From an uncultured Phenylobacterium sp. (GTDB lineage: Bacteria > Pseudomonadota > Alphaproteobacteria > Caulobacterales > Caulobacteraceae), in assembly GCF_902826855.1 (NCBI RefSeq), contig NZ_CADEGK010000010.1, forward strand, positions 1-47,436: a stretch of DNA of 47,436 nt, written 5' to 3'. Of the stretch, positions 33,934 to 43,308 are shown piece after piece. Numbering within the stretch: the first letter of the stretch is position 1; the number at the start of each line of letters is the position of its first letter. The translations under genes and the position numbers were made by a program. The notes below the pieces were generated by a model that was not told the origin of the DNA, made no database searches, and saw only the letters and a list, made by a program, of their open reading frames with translations.

Positions 33934-34707
33934 ATGGCCGGGGCGGTGATCGAACTTGCGGGGGTGTCAAAGCACTACGGCGCGGTGGCCGCCCTCGATG
34001 GAGCGGCCCTGAGTGTGGGAGAGGGCGAGTTCGTGGCCCTGGTCGGTGGCTCCGGCTCGGGCAAGACCACTCTGCTCAAGACGATCAACCGCCTGGTGAA
34101 CCCAGATGCCGGCCAGGTGAGGGTGGGCGGGCAGGATGTGGGCGCCTCCGCGCCGCACGAACTGCGCCGCCGCATCGGCTACGTCTTTCAGGAGGTCGGC
34201 CTGTTCCCCCACCTCTCCGTGGCCGAGAACATCGCCGTGACGCCGAAGCTGCTTGGCTGGGACAAGGCCCGGATCGCGGAGCGCGTCGAGGCGCTGCTGG
34301 ACCTTGTCGCGCTGCCGCGGGAGGTGGGCGCGCGCTCGCCCGCGGCGCTCTCCGGCGGTCAGCGCCAGCGGGTCGGCGTGGCCCGCGCGCTGGCCGCCGA
34401 GCCGAAGCTGATGCTGATGGATGAGCCGTTCGGCGCGTTGGATCCGATCATTCGTGACGCCCTGGGCGGCGACTACCGGGCTCTGCACGACCGCCTGGGC
34501 CTGACCACCGTCATGGTCACCCACGACATTGCCGAGGCGGTGCTGCTTGCCGACCGGATCGTCGTGCTGGACCACGGTCGCATCCTGGCCGACGGCGCGC
34601 CGGCCGACCTGCTGGCGGAGGCGAGCGACCCCATCGTCCGCGCTCTGCTGGAGGCCCCCAAGCGCCAGGCCGAGCGCCTGCGCCAGCGTCTGGGCGCCTC
34701 GTCATGA
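33934..34707 (+). CDS. Osmoprotectant/quaternary amine ABC importer, ATPase
   Basis: A 257-residue ABC ATPase with Walker A GGSGSGKTT (38-46), Q-loop YVFQEVGLFPHLSV, signature LSGGQRQRVGVARALA, Walker B LMLMDEPFGALDP and H-loop MVTHD. It resembles the OpuA/OpuC/ProV group, but the C-terminal CBS domains that sense ionic strength in OpuCA are absent. It overlaps the fused permease gene by four bases (ATGA). Together they would import glycine betaine or a similar solute. Confidence 0.88.
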   Translation: MAGAVIELAGVSKHYGAVAALDGAALSVGEGEFVALVGGSGSGKTTLLKTINRLVNPDAGQVRVGGQDVGASAPHELRRRIGYVFQEVGLFPHLSVAENIAVTPKLLGWDKARIAERVEALLDLVALPREVGARSPAALSGGQRQRVGVARALAAEPKLMLMDEPFGALDPIIRDALGGDYRALHDRLGLTTVMVTHDIAEAVLLADRIVVLDHGRILADGAPADLLAEASDPIVRALLEAPKRQAERLRQRLGASS

Positions 34708-36248
34708 GCCCCAGTCTGCAGGCCGCCGCAGCCCTGCTGCCGGAGTACCTGGCCTGGCACGTGCTGCTCAGCGTCAGCGCACTGGGCCTCGGCCTGGCCA
34801 TCAGCCTGCCGCTGGCGATCGCGGCGGCCCGCAGCCCGCGGCTGCGCTGGCCGGTGCTGGCGCTGGCCAGCCTGATCCAGACCATCCCCAGCTTGGCGCT
34901 GCTGGCGCTGTTCTTCCCGCTGCTGCTGGCGCTCTCGGTCCTCTCTGCCGCCACCATCGGGCGCGGCTTCTCGGCGCTGGGGTTCCTGCCGTCGCTGCTG
35001 GCGCTGACGCTCTATTCGGTGCTGCCGATCCTGCGCAACGGCGTCGCGGGCCTGACCGGCGTCGACCCCGCGATCTCCCAGGCCGCCGACGGGGTGGGCA
35101 TGACGCCGCGCCAGAAGCTGCTCCAGGTCGAGCTGCCGCTCGCCGCCCCGGTGATCATGGCCGGCGTCCGCACCGCCGCCGTCTGGACCATCGGCGCGGC
35201 CACCCTGTCGACGCCGGTCGGCCAGACCAGCCTCGGCAACTACATCTTCGCGGGCCTGCAGACCGAGAACTGGGTCTCCGTCCTGTTCGGTTGCGCCGCC
35301 TCCGCCGCCCTGGCGCTGGCCGCGGACCAGCTGCTGGGCCTGGTGGAGACCGGAGCCCGCACGCGCCGTCGCGGCCTGGTCGTCGCAGGCCTGGCCGGCA
35401 TCGTCATCGGCGCGGCGGTGGCGATGGCGCCCCTGGCCGGCCTCGGCAAGCCGGCGGCCTATGTGGTGGGCGCCAAGAACTTCTCCGAGCAGTACATCCT
35501 TGCCGAGCTGATCGCCGGGCGGCTGGAGCGGGCAGGGGCCGCCCGCGTATCGCGCAAGGAGGACCTGGGCTCCGCCGTCGCCTATCGCGCGCTGGCCGCC
35601 GGCGAGATCGACGTCTACGTCGACTACTCCGGCACGCTCTGGACCAACGTGCTGGGCCGCACGGACAACCCCGGTCGCCAGGCGGTGCTGGAGGGGCTCA
35701 CCGTCGAGCTGAAGCGCCGCGACGGCGTCGTCGTCTTGGGCTCGCTGGGCTTCGAGAACGCCTACGCCTTCGCCATGCGCGCGGATCGGGCCAAGGCCCT
35801 GGGGGTCGCCTCCCTGACCGACCTGGCCCGCGAGGCGCCGAAGCTCACCCTGGGGACCGACATCGAGTTCCTGTCGCGGCCGGAATGGAAGGCGGTCGAC
35901 GCCGCCTACGGTCTCGGCTTCAAGACCAAGCGGTCGTTCCAGCCCACCTTCATGTACCGCGCGCTCTCGGGGGGCGACGCGGACGTGATCAGCGCTTTCT
36001 CCTCCGATGGCCGCATCGCCGCCGATAACCTGGTGGTGCTGACCGACCCCAGGGCCGCGATCCCGCCCTATGACGCGGTCATCCTGATCTCGCCGGAGCG
36101 CGCTGGGGACGAGCGGTTGGTCGAGGCCCTCAGGCCCCTGGTCGGCGCCATCTCCGTCGAGGCGATGCGGGCGGCGAACTACAGCGTCGACCGCGACTCC
36201 GGCAAGCTGACACCGGCGCAGGCGGCTGAGGCCCTAGCCATTCGTTAA
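34704..36248 (+). CDS. Osmoprotectant ABC importer, fused permease and substrate-binding protein
   Basis: A 514-residue fusion. Residues 1-245 are the membrane domain with the EAA-type loop (ADGVGMTPRQKLLQVELPLA, about 128-147). From about 250 the OpuAC-type periplasmic binding domain begins (PAAYVVGAKNFSEQYILAEL, VDYSGTLWTNVLGR). This is the OpuF/OpuB-C fusion architecture for glycine betaine, choline or related solutes; the exact substrate is unclear. The stop is within a candidate CtrA half-site that precedes fliQ. Confidence 0.88.
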   Translation: MSPSLQAAAALLPEYLAWHVLLSVSALGLGLAISLPLAIAAARSPRLRWPVLALASLIQTIPSLALLALFFPLLLALSVLSAATIGRGFSALGFLPSLLALTLYSVLPILRNGVAGLTGVDPAISQAADGVGMTPRQKLLQVELPLAAPVIMAGVRTAAVWTIGAATLSTPVGQTSLGNYIFAGLQTENWVSVLFGCAASAALALAADQLLGLVETGARTRRRGLVVAGLAGIVIGAAVAMAPLAGLGKPAAYVVGAKNFSEQYILAELIAGRLERAGAARVSRKEDLGSAVAYRALAAGEIDVYVDYSGTLWTNVLGRTDNPGRQAVLEGLTVELKRRDGVVVLGSLGFENAYAFAMRADRAKALGVASLTDLAREAPKLTLGTDIEFLSRPEWKAVDAAYGLGFKTKRSFQPTFMYRALSGGDADVISAFSSDGRIAADNLVVLTDPRAAIPPYDAVILISPERAGDERLVEALRPLVGAISVEAMRAANYSVDRDSGKLTPAQAAEALAIR

Positions 36249-36252
36249 CCAT
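36234..36252 (+). promoter_or_regulatory. Candidate CtrA site ahead of fliQ
   Basis: TTAACCAT at 36245-36252 is a typical CtrA half-site, and seven bases before it stands CTAG in place of TTAA. It overlaps the stop of the transporter gene and lies 66 bases before fliQ, whose operon is CtrA-controlled in Caulobacter. One half-site is imperfect and no good -10 was found. Confidence 0.4.
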
Positions 36253-36317
36253 GAGGGGCGAAGGTGCGGCGCTGGCCCGAGGGTTGGCCGACAGTCCTGT
36301 TCGCATGAGGTTTTTCG

Positions 36318-36581
36318 ATGAACGGCGCCGAGGTTCTGGACGTCGGGCGTGACGCCATCTGGCTGACCCTTCAGCTCTGCGCGCCGGTGCTCCTCGTGGG
36401 CCTGGTGGTAGGCGTGGGGATCGGCCTGCTGCAGGCGCTGACCCAGATCCAGGAGCAGACCCTGGTCTATGCGCCGAAGATCGTGGCGATCTTCGTGTCG
36501 CTGCTTATCTTCCTGCCTCTGATGGGCGCGCTGATGAGCGGCTTCATGCGCAACATCGCGGCCCGCATCGCGGGCATGTAG
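36318..36581 (+). CDS. fliQ: Flagellar export gate protein FliQ
   Basis: An 87-residue two-helix membrane protein with the FliQ core (LQLCAPVLLVGLVVGVGIGL, LQALTQIQEQTLVYAPKIVA). GAGG lies seven bases upstream of the ATG. It begins the fliQ-fliR-flhB-cckA operon. Confidence 0.96.
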   Translation: MNGAEVLDVGRDAIWLTLQLCAPVLLVGLVVGVGIGLLQALTQIQEQTLVYAPKIVAIFVSLLIFLPLMGALMSGFMRNIAARIAGM

Positions 36582-36591
36582 GGCCAGCGAG

Positions 36592-37353
36592 GTGGAGAGC
36601 TACGCCACCGCCCAGCAGGTCTTCGCCGCCGGTCTCATCTTTGCGCGCCTGGGCGCCATCGTCATGCTGATCCCCGGCCTGGGCGAGACCTTCATCCCGC
36701 CGCGCATCCGGCTGGCTTTCGCGCTTTCGCTGGTCTTGATGCTGTTCCCGTTGGTCGGCGCCGCCGCGCCGGCCCTGCCCACTGATTCCGCCGGCATGGC
36801 GCTGGCGGTGATCAAGGAGGTGTTGATCGGCCTGATGATCGGCGGGATCCTGCGCCTGTTCATGACCTCGCTGGCCAGCGCCGGCGAGATCGTCTCGATC
36901 CAGACCACCTTGGCGTTCTCTCAGACCGCCAATCCCATGCAGGCCCAGCCGAGCACGACGATCGGCACCTTCCTCGGACTGATGGGGATCGTACTGATCT
37001 TCGTCACCAACCTGCATCACCTGTTCATCGCCGCGATCCTGCAGTCCTACGACCTGTTCCCGTTCCGGATGAACGTGCCGGTCGCCGACGCCGGCCAACT
37101 TGCCGTGCAGACCGTCGGCCGCTCGTTCGCGCTGGGCCTGCAGCTGGCGGCTCCTGTCGTCGTCTTCTCGCTGATCTTCAATATCGCCACCGGGCTGGTG
37201 GGGCGGGTGATGCCGCAGTTCCAGGTGTTCTTCGTGGCCACGCCCTTGATGCTTATCCTGGGCCTCTCGGTCTTCGCACTCAGCCTGGGCGTCATCGGCA
37301 TGGTCTGGGTGGACCGCTACCGCGAGCTCATCGGGACGTTCGCACGGCCATGA
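36592..37353 (+). CDS. fliR: Flagellar export gate protein FliR
   Basis: A 253-residue integral membrane protein: QVFAAGLIFARLGAIVMLIP, GLGETFIPPRIRLAFALSLV, and the C-terminal PQFQVFFVATPLMLILGLSV segment. The start is a GTG 10 bases after fliQ. The stop overlaps the flhB ATG by four bases. Confidence 0.95.
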   Translation: MESYATAQQVFAAGLIFARLGAIVMLIPGLGETFIPPRIRLAFALSLVLMLFPLVGAAAPALPTDSAGMALAVIKEVLIGLMIGGILRLFMTSLASAGEIVSIQTTLAFSQTANPMQAQPSTTIGTFLGLMGIVLIFVTNLHHLFIAAILQSYDLFPFRMNVPVADAGQLAVQTVGRSFALGLQLAAPVVVFSLIFNIATGLVGRVMPQFQVFFVATPLMLILGLSVFALSLGVIGMVWVDRYRELIGTFARP

Positions 37354-38435
37354 GCGAAGCCCCCGATCGCGAGTCCAAGACAGAAGAGGCCACCCCGCGG
37401 AAACTCGAGCAGGCGAAGCAGAAGGGCGATGGCGTCAAGACCATGGACCTCGGCTCGTTCGCCACCCTGGCGACCTCGGCGGGGGTGATCCTGATGGCGG
37501 GCGGCTGGCTCTCGCGGAACATGGCCGCCCAGCTGACGCCGTTCTTCGCCCATCCCGAGGACATGACGCTCGAGGCCGGCAGCGGGATGGAGATCTTCCG
37601 CTACGCGCTGATGGCCGGGGCCCCGGCCCTGCTGATCGTCATGCTCGCGACCGGCCTCTCCGGGGCGGCGGCCAGCCTGTTGCAGAGCGGCCTGCACTTC
37701 ACCGCCGAAAAGCTGAAGCCCGACTGGTCCAAGGTCTCGATCGGCAAAGGGCTGGCGCGCATCTTCGGCCCGGACGGGTTGATGCAGTTCGTGAAGTCGC
37801 TGGTGAAGGTCGCGATGACCGGCGCCATCGGCTACTGGCTCCTGAAGCCCTACGTCGGCCAGTTCCCCCTGCTGGCGGCTCTCGACCCCATGGCCATGCT
37901 GCCGTTCTCGGTGGAGATCCTGAAGCGGCTGGTGTTTGCGGTCTGCGCGCTCACGCTCAGTGTCGCCGCCGCCGACTGGCTGTGGCAGCGGCAGCGGTTC
38001 ATGACCCGCATGCGGATGACCCGCGAGGAGGTCAAGGAGGACTACAAGCAGTCCGAAGGCGATCCCCACGTCAGGGCGCGCCAGAAGCAACTGCGCCACG
38101 AGCGGGCGCGGCGGCGCATGATGGCCGCCGTCCCTACTGCCACCGTGGTGGTGATGAACCCGACCCACTACGCCGTGGCGCTCAGGTACGAGCAGGGCGA
38201 GGACGCCGCTCCCCTCTGCGTGGCCAAGGGCCTGGATACGCTGGCGCTCAAGATCCGCGCCGTGGCCGAGGAGGCCGGCGTGCCGGTCATCGAGGACGCA
38301 CCCCTCGCCCGCGCCCTCTACGCGGCGGTCGACATCGACGAGATGATCCCGCCGGCCCACTATGAGGCGGTCGCCAAGATCATCGGCTTCATCCTGGGCG
38401 CCGGCCGGCGTCGTGCGACCGCTGGACCCCCGTGA
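37350..38435 (+). CDS. flhB: Flagellar export switch protein FlhB
   Basis: A 361-residue export switch. The N-terminal ESKTEEATPRKLEQAKQKGD motif, four membrane helices, then the cytoplasmic domain with the self-cleavage site NPTH at 270-273 (VVVMNPTHYAVALRYEQ). Cleavage there changes export from rod/hook to filament substrates. Directly followed by cckA, the same order as in Caulobacter. Confidence 0.97.
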   Translation: MSEAPDRESKTEEATPRKLEQAKQKGDGVKTMDLGSFATLATSAGVILMAGGWLSRNMAAQLTPFFAHPEDMTLEAGSGMEIFRYALMAGAPALLIVMLATGLSGAAASLLQSGLHFTAEKLKPDWSKVSIGKGLARIFGPDGLMQFVKSLVKVAMTGAIGYWLLKPYVGQFPLLAALDPMAMLPFSVEILKRLVFAVCALTLSVAAADWLWQRQRFMTRMRMTREEVKEDYKQSEGDPHVRARQKQLRHERARRRMMAAVPTATVVVMNPTHYAVALRYEQGEDAAPLCVAKGLDTLALKIRAVAEEAGVPVIEDAPLARALYAAVDIDEMIPPAHYEAVAKIIGFILGAGRRRATAGPP

Positions 38436-38439
38436 GACA

Positions 38440-40551
38440 ATGCAGACCAACGATTCGCCGGAGGGCCTGAATCCGGCCATGGCCGAGCCTGTGTCCAAGA
38501 CCCGCAAGATGGATCCCTTCATCGCGCTCGCGGTGTTGTTCTTCCTGCTGGCCGTCGCCCTGGCCATGGCGCCCGCCCTCAACGCCGGGGTGGAAACCCT
38601 GGCCGGCGCGCTGCTCCTGGTCGGCGTTGCGGGCATGGCCTGCATCGGTCTCTTCGTGCTTCGCGGTCCGGGCGACGAGCCGGCCGAGACCGAGGTGGGA
38701 CCTGAGGCCTTCCTGGCCGCCCTGGACGAGCCGGCGGCCGTCGCGGCTCCGGATGGCCGGCTGCTCACCACCAACCCCGCCTGGCGCGAGGTCATGGGCG
38801 CCTCGCCGCGCCTGCCCAAGAGCGGGGCCGCCGCCTCCAGCCTATTTGGCGCGCTGGCCACCGCGCGGCGCGGCGAGCTGGGCCGGGCCAACCTCAAGGC
38901 CGGCGGGCTGGAGCGCGAGGTCCTGGTCTCCCCGGTCGGCCCACGGCGGTTCCTTGTCCGCCTCTCTGGCCGCGGAGGCGCGCTGGCCCTGCCGTCCTCG
39001 GCGCTGGAGGTGCTGAACGCGGTCGCGGGCGCAAAGCCGCCGCCGCCCAAGGTGCTGGACGCCTTCGCCGCCGCATCGCCGTTCGGTGCGGCCCTGCTGG
39101 ATGGCGATGACCCCTTCACCGCCCGCATCATCGAGGCCAATCCCGCGCTGGCCGCGGTGGCCCTGGGCGGCGAGGCCGGCCAGGTGTTCGGCGAGCTGAT
39201 CGAGCCGGCCAGCCGTCTGGACGCCGCCATGCGCCTGACTGACACCGGCCACGGCCACGCGCCGCTGGAAGTGCGGCTGGCCCGTGACCCGACCCGGATC
39301 GCCCACCTCTACCTGTCCCAGACCTCCGGCCGCTGGGTGGCCTACCTGGTGGACGTCTCCGAGCAGAAGCAGGTCGAACTGCAGCTGGCCCAGAGCCAGA
39401 AGATGCAGGCCATCGGCCAGCTGGCCGGCGGCGTGGCCCACGACTTCAACAACCTGCTCACCGCCATCCTGATGCAGCTGGACGTGCTGGCCACCCGCCA
39501 CCCGGTGGGCGATCCCAGCTACGAGGGCCTGAACGAGATCAAGCAGACCTCGATGCGTGCGGCCGACCTGGTCCGCAAGCTGCTGACCTTCTCCCGCAAG
39601 CAGACTGTGCAGCGCGAGATCCTCGACGTCGGCGAGATGGTCTCGGAGTCCGAGGTGCTGCTTCGCCGGCTGCTCTACGAGGACGTCAAGCTGACCACCG
39701 ACTACGGCCGCAACCTGCCGCACGTGCGCGCGGACCGCGGCCAGCTGGACACCGCGGTGATGAACCTGGTCGTCAACGCCCGCGACGCGATCCGCAGCCA
39801 TGGCGGCGGCGTGATCCACATCCGCACCGCTCGCGTCACCCAGGAGGAAGCTCGCGGCCTGGGCTATCTGACCGCCGTGGGGGACCAGGCGATGGTCGAG
39901 GTCAGCGACGACGGCCCCGGAATCGCGCCCGAGGTGATGGACAAGATCTTCGACCCCTTCTTCACGACGAAGCCGGTGGGGGAGGGGACGGGCCTCGGCC
40001 TGGCGACCGTCTACGGCATCGTCAAGCAGTCCGACGGCTACATTGCCGTGGCCTCCAAGCCGGGTGAGGGCGCGGCCTTCCGCATCTTCCTGCCGGTCCA
40101 CATCGTCCCGGCGTCCTCGGAGCCGGCGCCTGCGCCCGTGGACGTCCCCAAGCGCCCGCCCGCTCGGGACCTTTCGGGGGCGGGGCGCATCCTGTTCGTC
40201 GAGGACGAGGACGCGGTCCGCGGCGTCGCCGCCAAGCTCCTGCGCGCCCGCGGCTACGAGGTTATCGAGGCCGCGTCCGGCGAAGAGGCGCTGGAGTACG
40301 CTCAGGAACACGCCGGAGAGATAGACCTGATGATCTCCGACGTGGTGATGCCTGGCATGCAGGGCCCCGACCTGCTCAAGCAGGCCCGCCAGTACCTCGG
40401 CTCGGCCCCGGTTATGTTCATCTCCGGCTACGCCGAGAGCGAGTTCTCGGACCTCCTGGAGGGCGAGCGCAACGTCTCGTTCCTCCCCAAGCCCATCGAC
40501 ATCAAGACCCTGGCCGAGCGCGTGAAGCAGGAACTGCAGAAGGCGGCCTAG
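38440..40551 (+). CDS. cckA: Cell-cycle hybrid histidine kinase CckA
   Basis: A 703-residue hybrid sensor kinase/phosphatase. Two membrane helices (about 26-47 and 54-75) lead to PAS-like regions, the dimerisation domain with phospho-His334 ([14 protein letters not shown]), and the ATPase with N-box Asn446 and G boxes ([30 protein letters not shown]). The C-terminal receiver has Asp634 ([10 protein letters not shown]). In Caulobacter, CckA phosphorylates CtrA and CpdR through ChpT and lies behind flhB. The start is ATG 38440, five bases after flhB. It links the export-gate operon to the master regulator of the flagellar cascade. Confidence 0.93.
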   Translation: MQTNDSPEGLNPAMAEPVSKTRKMDPFIALAVLFFLLAVALAMAPALNAGVETLAGALLLVGVAGMACIGLFVLRGPGDEPAETEVGPEAFLAALDEPAAVAAPDGRLLTTNPAWREVMGASPRLPKSGAAASSLFGALATARRGELGRANLKAGGLEREVLVSPVGPRRFLVRLSGRGGALALPSSALEVLNAVAGAKPPPPKVLDAFAAASPFGAALLDGDDPFTARIIEANPALAAVALGGEAGQVFGELIEPASRLDAAMRLTDTGHGHAPLEVRLARDPTRIAHLYLSQTSGRWVAYLVDVSEQKQVELQLAQSQKMQAIGQLAGGVAHDFNNLLTAILMQLDVLATRHPVGDPSYEGLNEIKQTSMRAADLVRKLLTFSRKQTVQREILDVGEMVSESEVLLRRLLYEDVKLTTDYGRNLPHVRADRGQLDTAVMNLVVNARDAIRSHGGGVIHIRTARVTQEEARGLGYLTAVGDQAMVEVSDDGPGIAPEVMDKIFDPFFTTKPVGEGTGLGLATVYGIVKQSDGYIAVASKPGEGAAFRIFLPVHIVPASSEPAPAPVDVPKRPPARDLSGAGRILFVEDEDAVRGVAAKLLRARGYEVIEAASGEEALEYAQEHAGEIDLMISDVVMPGMQGPDLLKQARQYLGSAPVMFISGYAESEFSDLLEGERNVSFLPKPIDIKTLAERVKQELQKAA

Positions 40552-40565
40552 CGAGTTATTTTAGG

Positions 40566-40593
40566 TTGAACTTATATTAGTCACGACTACATT
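40566..40593 (+). promoter_or_regulatory. Predicted promoter of the SRPBCC-ArsR pair
   Basis: In an AT-rich patch unusual here, TTGAAC (40566-40571) is followed 16 bases later by TACATT (40588-40593). The ribosome site GGAGG (40606-40610) lies eight bases before the ATG at 40619. The intervening sequence may hold the ArsR operator, but no clear palindrome was seen. Confidence 0.45.
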
Positions 40594-40618
40594 GAGGCTC
40601 TCACCGGAGGCCTCATCC

Positions 40619-41248
40619 ATGCTGACGACGATCATCGGCGCCGAGTTTCGCGAGGTCGCCGACCGCACCCGGGACGGCAAGCCGGCCAAGGCCATGGTCG
40701 CCACGCGCACCTACGACACCGACGCCGCCGACCTGTGGGACGCGCTTACCAATCCCGAACGCATCCCGCGCTGGTTCAGCCCCGTCACGGGCGACCTGAG
40801 GCTGGGCGGGCGCTACCAGATCGAAGGCAACGCCGGCGGTGCGATCGAGCGTTGCGACGCGCCCGAGGCGCTGGACATCACCTGGGAGTTCGCCGGGGGA
40901 AAGAGCTGGGTCACGCTGCGCCTGGCGGCGGAGGGCGCCGGCACGCGCCTCACCCTCGAGCACATCATGCTGGCCCGGGACATGGCCGGCGACCACTTCC
41001 AGCAGTTCGGGCCGGGCGCGGTGGGCGTCGGCTGGGACCTCAGCTTCCTGGGCCTGGGCCTGCACCTCGCATCCGGCGGCGGCGCCTTCCCCGAACACGA
41101 CCCAGCCTGGACGGCCTCCGACGAAGCCAAGGCCTTCGTACGCGGCTGCGCGGAAGCCTGGGGCGAGGCCCACGCGGCCTCGGGCGAGGACCCGCAGACC
41201 GCGCGGCGGATGGCCGCCAACACCGCTCAGTTCTACGCCGGCGGCTAG
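40619..41248 (+). CDS. SRPBCC (AHSA1-like) domain protein
   Basis: A 209-residue protein of the START/Bet v1-like SRPBCC fold: VATRTYDTDAADLWDALTNP, RIPRWFSPVTGDLRLGGRYQ, ALDITWEFAGGKSWVTLRLA. Such proteins bind hydrophobic ligands and are often encoded next to ArsR regulators. The start at 40619 has GGAGG eight bases upstream. The stop is one base before the GTG start of the ArsR gene. Confidence 0.88.
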   Translation: MLTTIIGAEFREVADRTRDGKPAKAMVATRTYDTDAADLWDALTNPERIPRWFSPVTGDLRLGGRYQIEGNAGGAIERCDAPEALDITWEFAGGKSWVTLRLAAEGAGTRLTLEHIMLARDMAGDHFQQFGPGAVGVGWDLSFLGLGLHLASGGGAFPEHDPAWTASDEAKAFVRGCAEAWGEAHAASGEDPQTARRMAANTAQFYAGG

Positions 41249-41249
41249 G

Positions 41250-41582
41250 GTGCACGCCTTCGACATCCTGGGCGATCCGGTCCGCCGTCGGCTGCTGGAG
41301 CTGCTGGCGGAGGGCGAGCGATCGTCGGGGGAGATGGTGACGGTCGTCCAGGCCGAGTTCGGGATCACCCAGTCCGCGGTCTCGCAGCACCTGAAGGTCC
41401 TGCGCGACGCCGGTTTCGCCACCGTGCGGGTCGACGGCGCGCGGCGCATCTACTCGGTGGAGGCCGGCCCGATGCGCGAGGTGGATGCCTGGCTGGACCG
41501 CTTCCGGTCGTTCTGGACCCCCCGGTTCGAGGCGCTCGCCACCGAAGTCGCGCGTGGAAAGCGCGCCCGCCGCAAGCCCTGA
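41250..41582 (+). CDS. ArsR family transcriptional regulator
   Basis: A 110-residue winged-helix regulator: VHAFDILGDPVRRRLLELLA, recognition region ITQSAVSQHLKVLRDAGFAT, wing VRVDGARRIYSVEAG. No metal-binding Cys cluster is visible, fitting the non-metal SRPBCC-associated ArsR group. The GTG start lies one base after the SRPBCC stop, so it is translationally coupled and probably autoregulates the pair. Confidence 0.88.
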   Translation: MHAFDILGDPVRRRLLELLAEGERSSGEMVTVVQAEFGITQSAVSQHLKVLRDAGFATVRVDGARRIYSVEAGPMREVDAWLDRFRSFWTPRFEALATEVARGKRARRKP

Positions 41583-41686
41583 GCGGCTTGCCATCGCATC
41601 TGAACCAGGCCCGCGGGTCTTGCCAGCCGCACCGCCACGCGCGACCGTGCCGCCACGCCGCAAGAGCGGTATTGGAGGCTTGAGCG

Positions 41687-42505
41687 GTGGTGGCGATCAA
41701 CCCGAACGGGACGCTCAGGGGCAAGACCGCATTGGTCACCGGCGCCAGCCGCGGTATCGGCGAGGCCATCGCCGTGCGACTGGCCATGGAGGGGGCCAGG
41801 GTCGTGGTGTCCGCGCGCACCGCCGAGGCGGGTGAAAGCAAGCTTCCCGGCACGCTGGCGGCCACCGTGGAGCGCATCCGCGCCGCCGGCGGCGAGGCGA
41901 CGGCGGTCAAGGCCGACCTGTCCTCCGAGACCGACCGCGAGCGGCTCGTGGCGGCGGCCGTCGAGGCGTACGGCGACGTCGACATCCTGGTGAACGACGC
42001 GGCGGTCACCTTCCTGATCCCTGTCGAGACCTTCCCGAAGAAGCGGTTCGACCTGATGATGGAGATCCAGGTCTGGGCGCCCATGCACCTCTCCCAGCTG
42101 GTGCTGCCCGGGATGCGGCGCAAGCGGGCCGGGGCCATCGTCAACATCTCGTCCGGGGCCGGCATCCATCCCAAGCCGCCCTATGCGCGCCGCGGCGGCG
42201 GCACGGTCTACGGCATGTGCAAGGCGGCCCTGGAGCGCTTCACCACCGGGCTCGCGTCGGAGGTCCATGACGACAACATCTCGGTCAACGTCGTCTCGCC
42301 CGGCCTCGTGGACACCCCCGGCGTCGCCATCCACGGCCTGATCACCGAGGCGACGCGCGATCGCGTGCAGCCGATCAAGTACATCGCCGAGGCGGTCTAC
42401 CAGCTGGCCGCCGGCGACCCGAAGACCATGACCGGCCAGATCGAATACGCCGCGGAGTTCCTGCAGAGGATCGCGGTCGAACCTTCGGAGCTTGTGGGCG
42501 CATGA
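41687..42505 (+). CDS. SDR family oxidoreductase
   Basis: A 272-residue classical short-chain dehydrogenase: TGASRGIG (18-25), NDAA (103-106), Ser155/156 in VNISSGAG, and Tyr175-x-x-x-Lys179 in TVYGMCKAALERF. Both catalytic residues are present, unlike the SDR at 4896-5618. The start is a GTG nine bases after GGAGG. The stop overlaps the hydrolase ATG by four bases. The substrate is unknown; the pair suggests degradation of a small organic compound. Confidence 0.9.
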   Translation: MVAINPNGTLRGKTALVTGASRGIGEAIAVRLAMEGARVVVSARTAEAGESKLPGTLAATVERIRAAGGEATAVKADLSSETDRERLVAAAVEAYGDVDILVNDAAVTFLIPVETFPKKRFDLMMEIQVWAPMHLSQLVLPGMRRKRAGAIVNISSGAGIHPKPPYARRGGGTVYGMCKAALERFTTGLASEVHDDNISVNVVSPGLVDTPGVAIHGLITEATRDRVQPIKYIAEAVYQLAAGDPKTMTGQIEYAAEFLQRIAVEPSELVGA

Positions 42506-43242
42506 TCGAGCAGACCGTCGAGATCGCCACCAAGGACGGGGCGACCACCACCTTCATCGTCCATCCGGAGCGCGGCGGGCCGTTCCCGATCATCCTGTTC
42601 TACATGGACGCACCGGCGATCCGCGAGGAGCTGCGCGACATGGCCCGCCGGATCGCGGCGGTGGGCTACTACGTCATGCTGCCCAACCTCTACTATCGCT
42701 CCGGCGTGCTGGAGATGAAGGACCTGCCGCCGCTTCCGGAGAAGGAGGCGCGGGCCCGGATGTTCGGCTTCATGGGCGCGATCACCATCCCGATGATCAT
42801 GGACGACACCGACGGCCTGTTGGACTTCGCCGACCGCGATCCGGCCGCGAGCCCGGGGCCGGCCGGCGCCATCGGCTACTGCATGAGCGGCCAGTACGCC
42901 ATCAACGCCGCGGCCCGGCATCCTGAGCGCATCGCCTGCGCAGCCTCGATCTACGGGGTGCAACTGGTGACCGACGCCCCCGACAGTCCCCACCTGGCGG
43001 CCCAGAAGGCCGAAGCCGAGATCTACGTCGCCTGCGCCGAGCACGACGACTATGCGCCGATGGAGATGGTCCAGGCGCTGGACGCCTCGCTGAAGGCCGA
43101 CGGGGTCAAGGCCGAGGTGGAGCTCTACCCCGGCGTCCATCACGGCTTCGCGTTCCCGCAACGCGCCGCGGTCTACGACAAGCCGGCGGCCGAGCGGCAC
43201 TGGGAGCGGCTGTTCGCCCTGTTTGCCCGGAACCTCAGCTAA
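42502..43242 (+). CDS. Dienelactone hydrolase family protein
   Basis: A 246-residue alpha/beta hydrolase. The nucleophile is Cys127 in GYCMSG, with the acid at Asp182/183 (CAEHDDYAP) and His213/214 (GVHHGFAF), the dienelactone hydrolase triad. Such enzymes open lactones in aromatic breakdown, but many act on other esters. Coupled to the SDR gene before it (ATGA overlap). Confidence 0.9.
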   Translation: MIEQTVEIATKDGATTTFIVHPERGGPFPIILFYMDAPAIREELRDMARRIAAVGYYVMLPNLYYRSGVLEMKDLPPLPEKEARARMFGFMGAITIPMIMDDTDGLLDFADRDPAASPGPAGAIGYCMSGQYAINAAARHPERIACAASIYGVQLVTDAPDSPHLAAQKAEAEIYVACAEHDDYAPMEMVQALDASLKADGVKAEVELYPGVHHGFAFPQRAAVYDKPAAERHWERLFALFARNLS

Positions 43243-43308
43243 GGCGTGTGCTCCTAGAATGCGGCGAGGTCTGCTGCAGGCCGCGGCGCCAATGCCCGCG
43301 TTCGACCC

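Noticed and set aside
36273..36288. Sigma-54-like sequence TGGCCCGAGGGTTGGC before fliQ
   Set aside because: The invariant GC of the -12 element is GG, and the CtrA-type half-site is the better explanation for control of fliQ.
37317..39245. 642-codon minus-strand frame across flhB and cckA
   Set aside because: Low-complexity Ser/Arg/Ala translation with no domain; flhB and cckA on the plus strand are unambiguous.
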